From Alphaproteobacteria bacterium (GTDB lineage: Bacteria > Pseudomonadota > Alphaproteobacteria > Micropepsales > Micropepsaceae), in assembly GCA_947373775.1 (NCBI GenBank), contig CANBZE010000114.1:1-6542 (forward strand): a DNA stretch of 6,542 nucleotides. Reading direction: 5' to 3'. A program made the translations under genes and the position numbers. Positions 5,772 to 6,542 of the stretch are shown here, in pieces. Positions within the stretch are counted from its first letter, which is position 1. The number at the start of each line of letters is the position of its first letter. The notes beneath the pieces were generated by a model. That model searched no databases. It was given only the letters and a program-made list of their open reading frames with translations, and had not been told where the DNA came from.

Positions 5772-5844
5772 CATGCTGTAACCGCGGCGTCCCGCCAGCG
5801 AACTCTCCGCAGATGTGCTAGAAGCCGCCGCGGAGTCGAACCTT

Positions 5845-6542
5845 ATGATCCTGTTCCTGCTGTCCTATCTGGGCGGTGTGCTGACCATCCTCAGCCCCTG
5901 CATTCTGCCGGTGCTGCCGTTTGTGTTCGCCCGCTCGGACCAGCCCTTTGTGCGCTCCGGCCTGCCGCTGCTGCTGGGCATGGCCGTGACCTTTGCCGTC
6001 ATCGCATCTTTGGCAACCTTGGGCGGAAGCTGGGCGGTGCATGCCAATCAGTGGGGCCGCATCGCTGCAATGGTGCTGCTGTCCCTGTTCGGGCTGACGT
6101 TGCTGTTGCCGTCTCTCGCAGACAGGCTGACGCGTCCGCTGGTGGCGCTCGGCTCGCGTCTGTCCAACCACCAGGCCAATGAAGCCGGGCAGGGCAGCGT
6201 CGGCGCTTCGCTGCTGCTGGGCGTGGCGACGGGCCTCTTGTGGGCGCCCTGCGCCGGACCGATCCTGGGCCTGATCCTGACCGGCGCCGCCATCAAGGGC
6301 GCCAGCGCCTCCACCACTTTGCTGCTGCTCTTTTATGCCGCCGGTGCCGCCACCAGCCTGGCCGCCGCATTGCTGGTTGGCGGGAAGCTGTTCGCCGCCA
6401 TGAAGCAATCGCTGGGCGCCGGGGAATGGATTCGCCGCGTGCTGGGTGTATTGGTGCTGGCGGGTGTCGTCGCCATCGCGTTGGGTCTGGACACCGGCCT
6501 TCTCACCCAATTGTCGCTGACCCGCACCACCGGCGTCGAGCA
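5845..6542 (+). CDS. CcdA/DipZ-type membrane thiol-disulfide transporter (partial, 5' part)
   Basis: The gene starts at ATG 5845 with CGGAG (5831-5835) nine bases upstream and stays open to the window edge; 232 residues are visible. It is a CcdA-type membrane domain with six hydrophobic segments, near residues 3-28, 36-60, 72-92, 121-147, 156-178 and 196-216. The two family cysteines are present: SPCILPVLPF (C19) in helix 1 and WAPCAGPILG (C136) in helix 4. In this family they pass electrons from cytoplasmic thioredoxin across the inner membrane to periplasmic thiol proteins, for cytochrome c maturation or disulfide repair. The details (FARSDQPF, GGSWAVHANQWGR, LADRLTRPLVALG) look like DipZ-type proteins, which carry a periplasmic thioredoxin-like domain after the membrane part. 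That domain would lie beyond the window, so a stand-alone CcdA is not excluded. The broken small gene ends 73 nt upstream with no terminator between. Confidence 0.87.
   Translation, partial: MILFLLSYLGGVLTILSPCILPVLPFVFARSDQPFVRSGLPLLLGMAVTFAVIASLATLGGSWAVHANQWGRIAAMVLLSLFGLTLLLPSLADRLTRPLVALGSRLSNHQANEAGQGSVGASLLLGVATGLLWAPCAGPILGLILTGAAIKGASASTTLLLLFYAAGAATSLAAALLVGGKLFAAMKQSLGAGEWIRRVLGVLVLAGVVAIALGLDTGLLTQLSLTRTTGVE

Noticed and set aside
5818..6510. Minus-strand open frame of about 230 codons opposite the DipZ-like gene
   Set aside because: It is Gln/Gly/Ala-rich shadow translation; the plus strand carries the two conserved CcdA cysteine motifs and membrane helices.

Overview
The window reads as a chromosomal segment of a GC-rich alphaproteobacterium. 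This rests on the cmk-rpsA order, a six-domain ribosomal protein S1 ending in an LGDILGAAL motif, high GC at third codon positions, and ordinary Shine-Dalgarno sites. No RNA gene, mobile element, CRISPR array or phage gene was seen. The species cannot be named from the sequence.

Layout: positions 1-107 hold the last 34 codons of cytidylate kinase (cmk). A 127-nt gap able to fold into strong helices leads to rpsA (235-2010), which ends at a textbook intrinsic terminator. Next is a 68-residue, extremely lysine-rich histone-H1-like protein (2170-2376) with its own terminator. It sits where many proteobacteria carry ihfB. Two exported cupin proteins follow as an operon (2497-2988 and 3010-3504); they are paralogues with different predicted metal-ligand sets. 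Converging on them, only 3 nt away, are two tandem EamA-type ten-helix exporters on the minus strand (5336-4440 and 4443-3508), joined by an ATGA stop/start overlap.

A 181-nt divergent gap (5337-5517) contains a perfect TATAAT box for the exporter pair and an 8-bp inverted repeat. To its right, on the plus strand, is a small exported-protein gene (5518-5771) that appears broken by a one-base deletion inside the signal-peptide codons. The window ends inside a CcdA/DipZ-type membrane thiol-disulfide electron carrier (5845 onward; 232 residues visible).

The left part is core translation and nucleoid machinery. The rest looks like ordinary accessory metabolism: periplasmic cupins, an amino-acid or metabolite exporter pair, and envelope redox. 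I see no clear new defence or mobile system. The observations most worth checking are the frameshifted exported gene, the structured rpsA leader, the H1-like gene next to rpsA, and the cupin pair with diverged metal sites.
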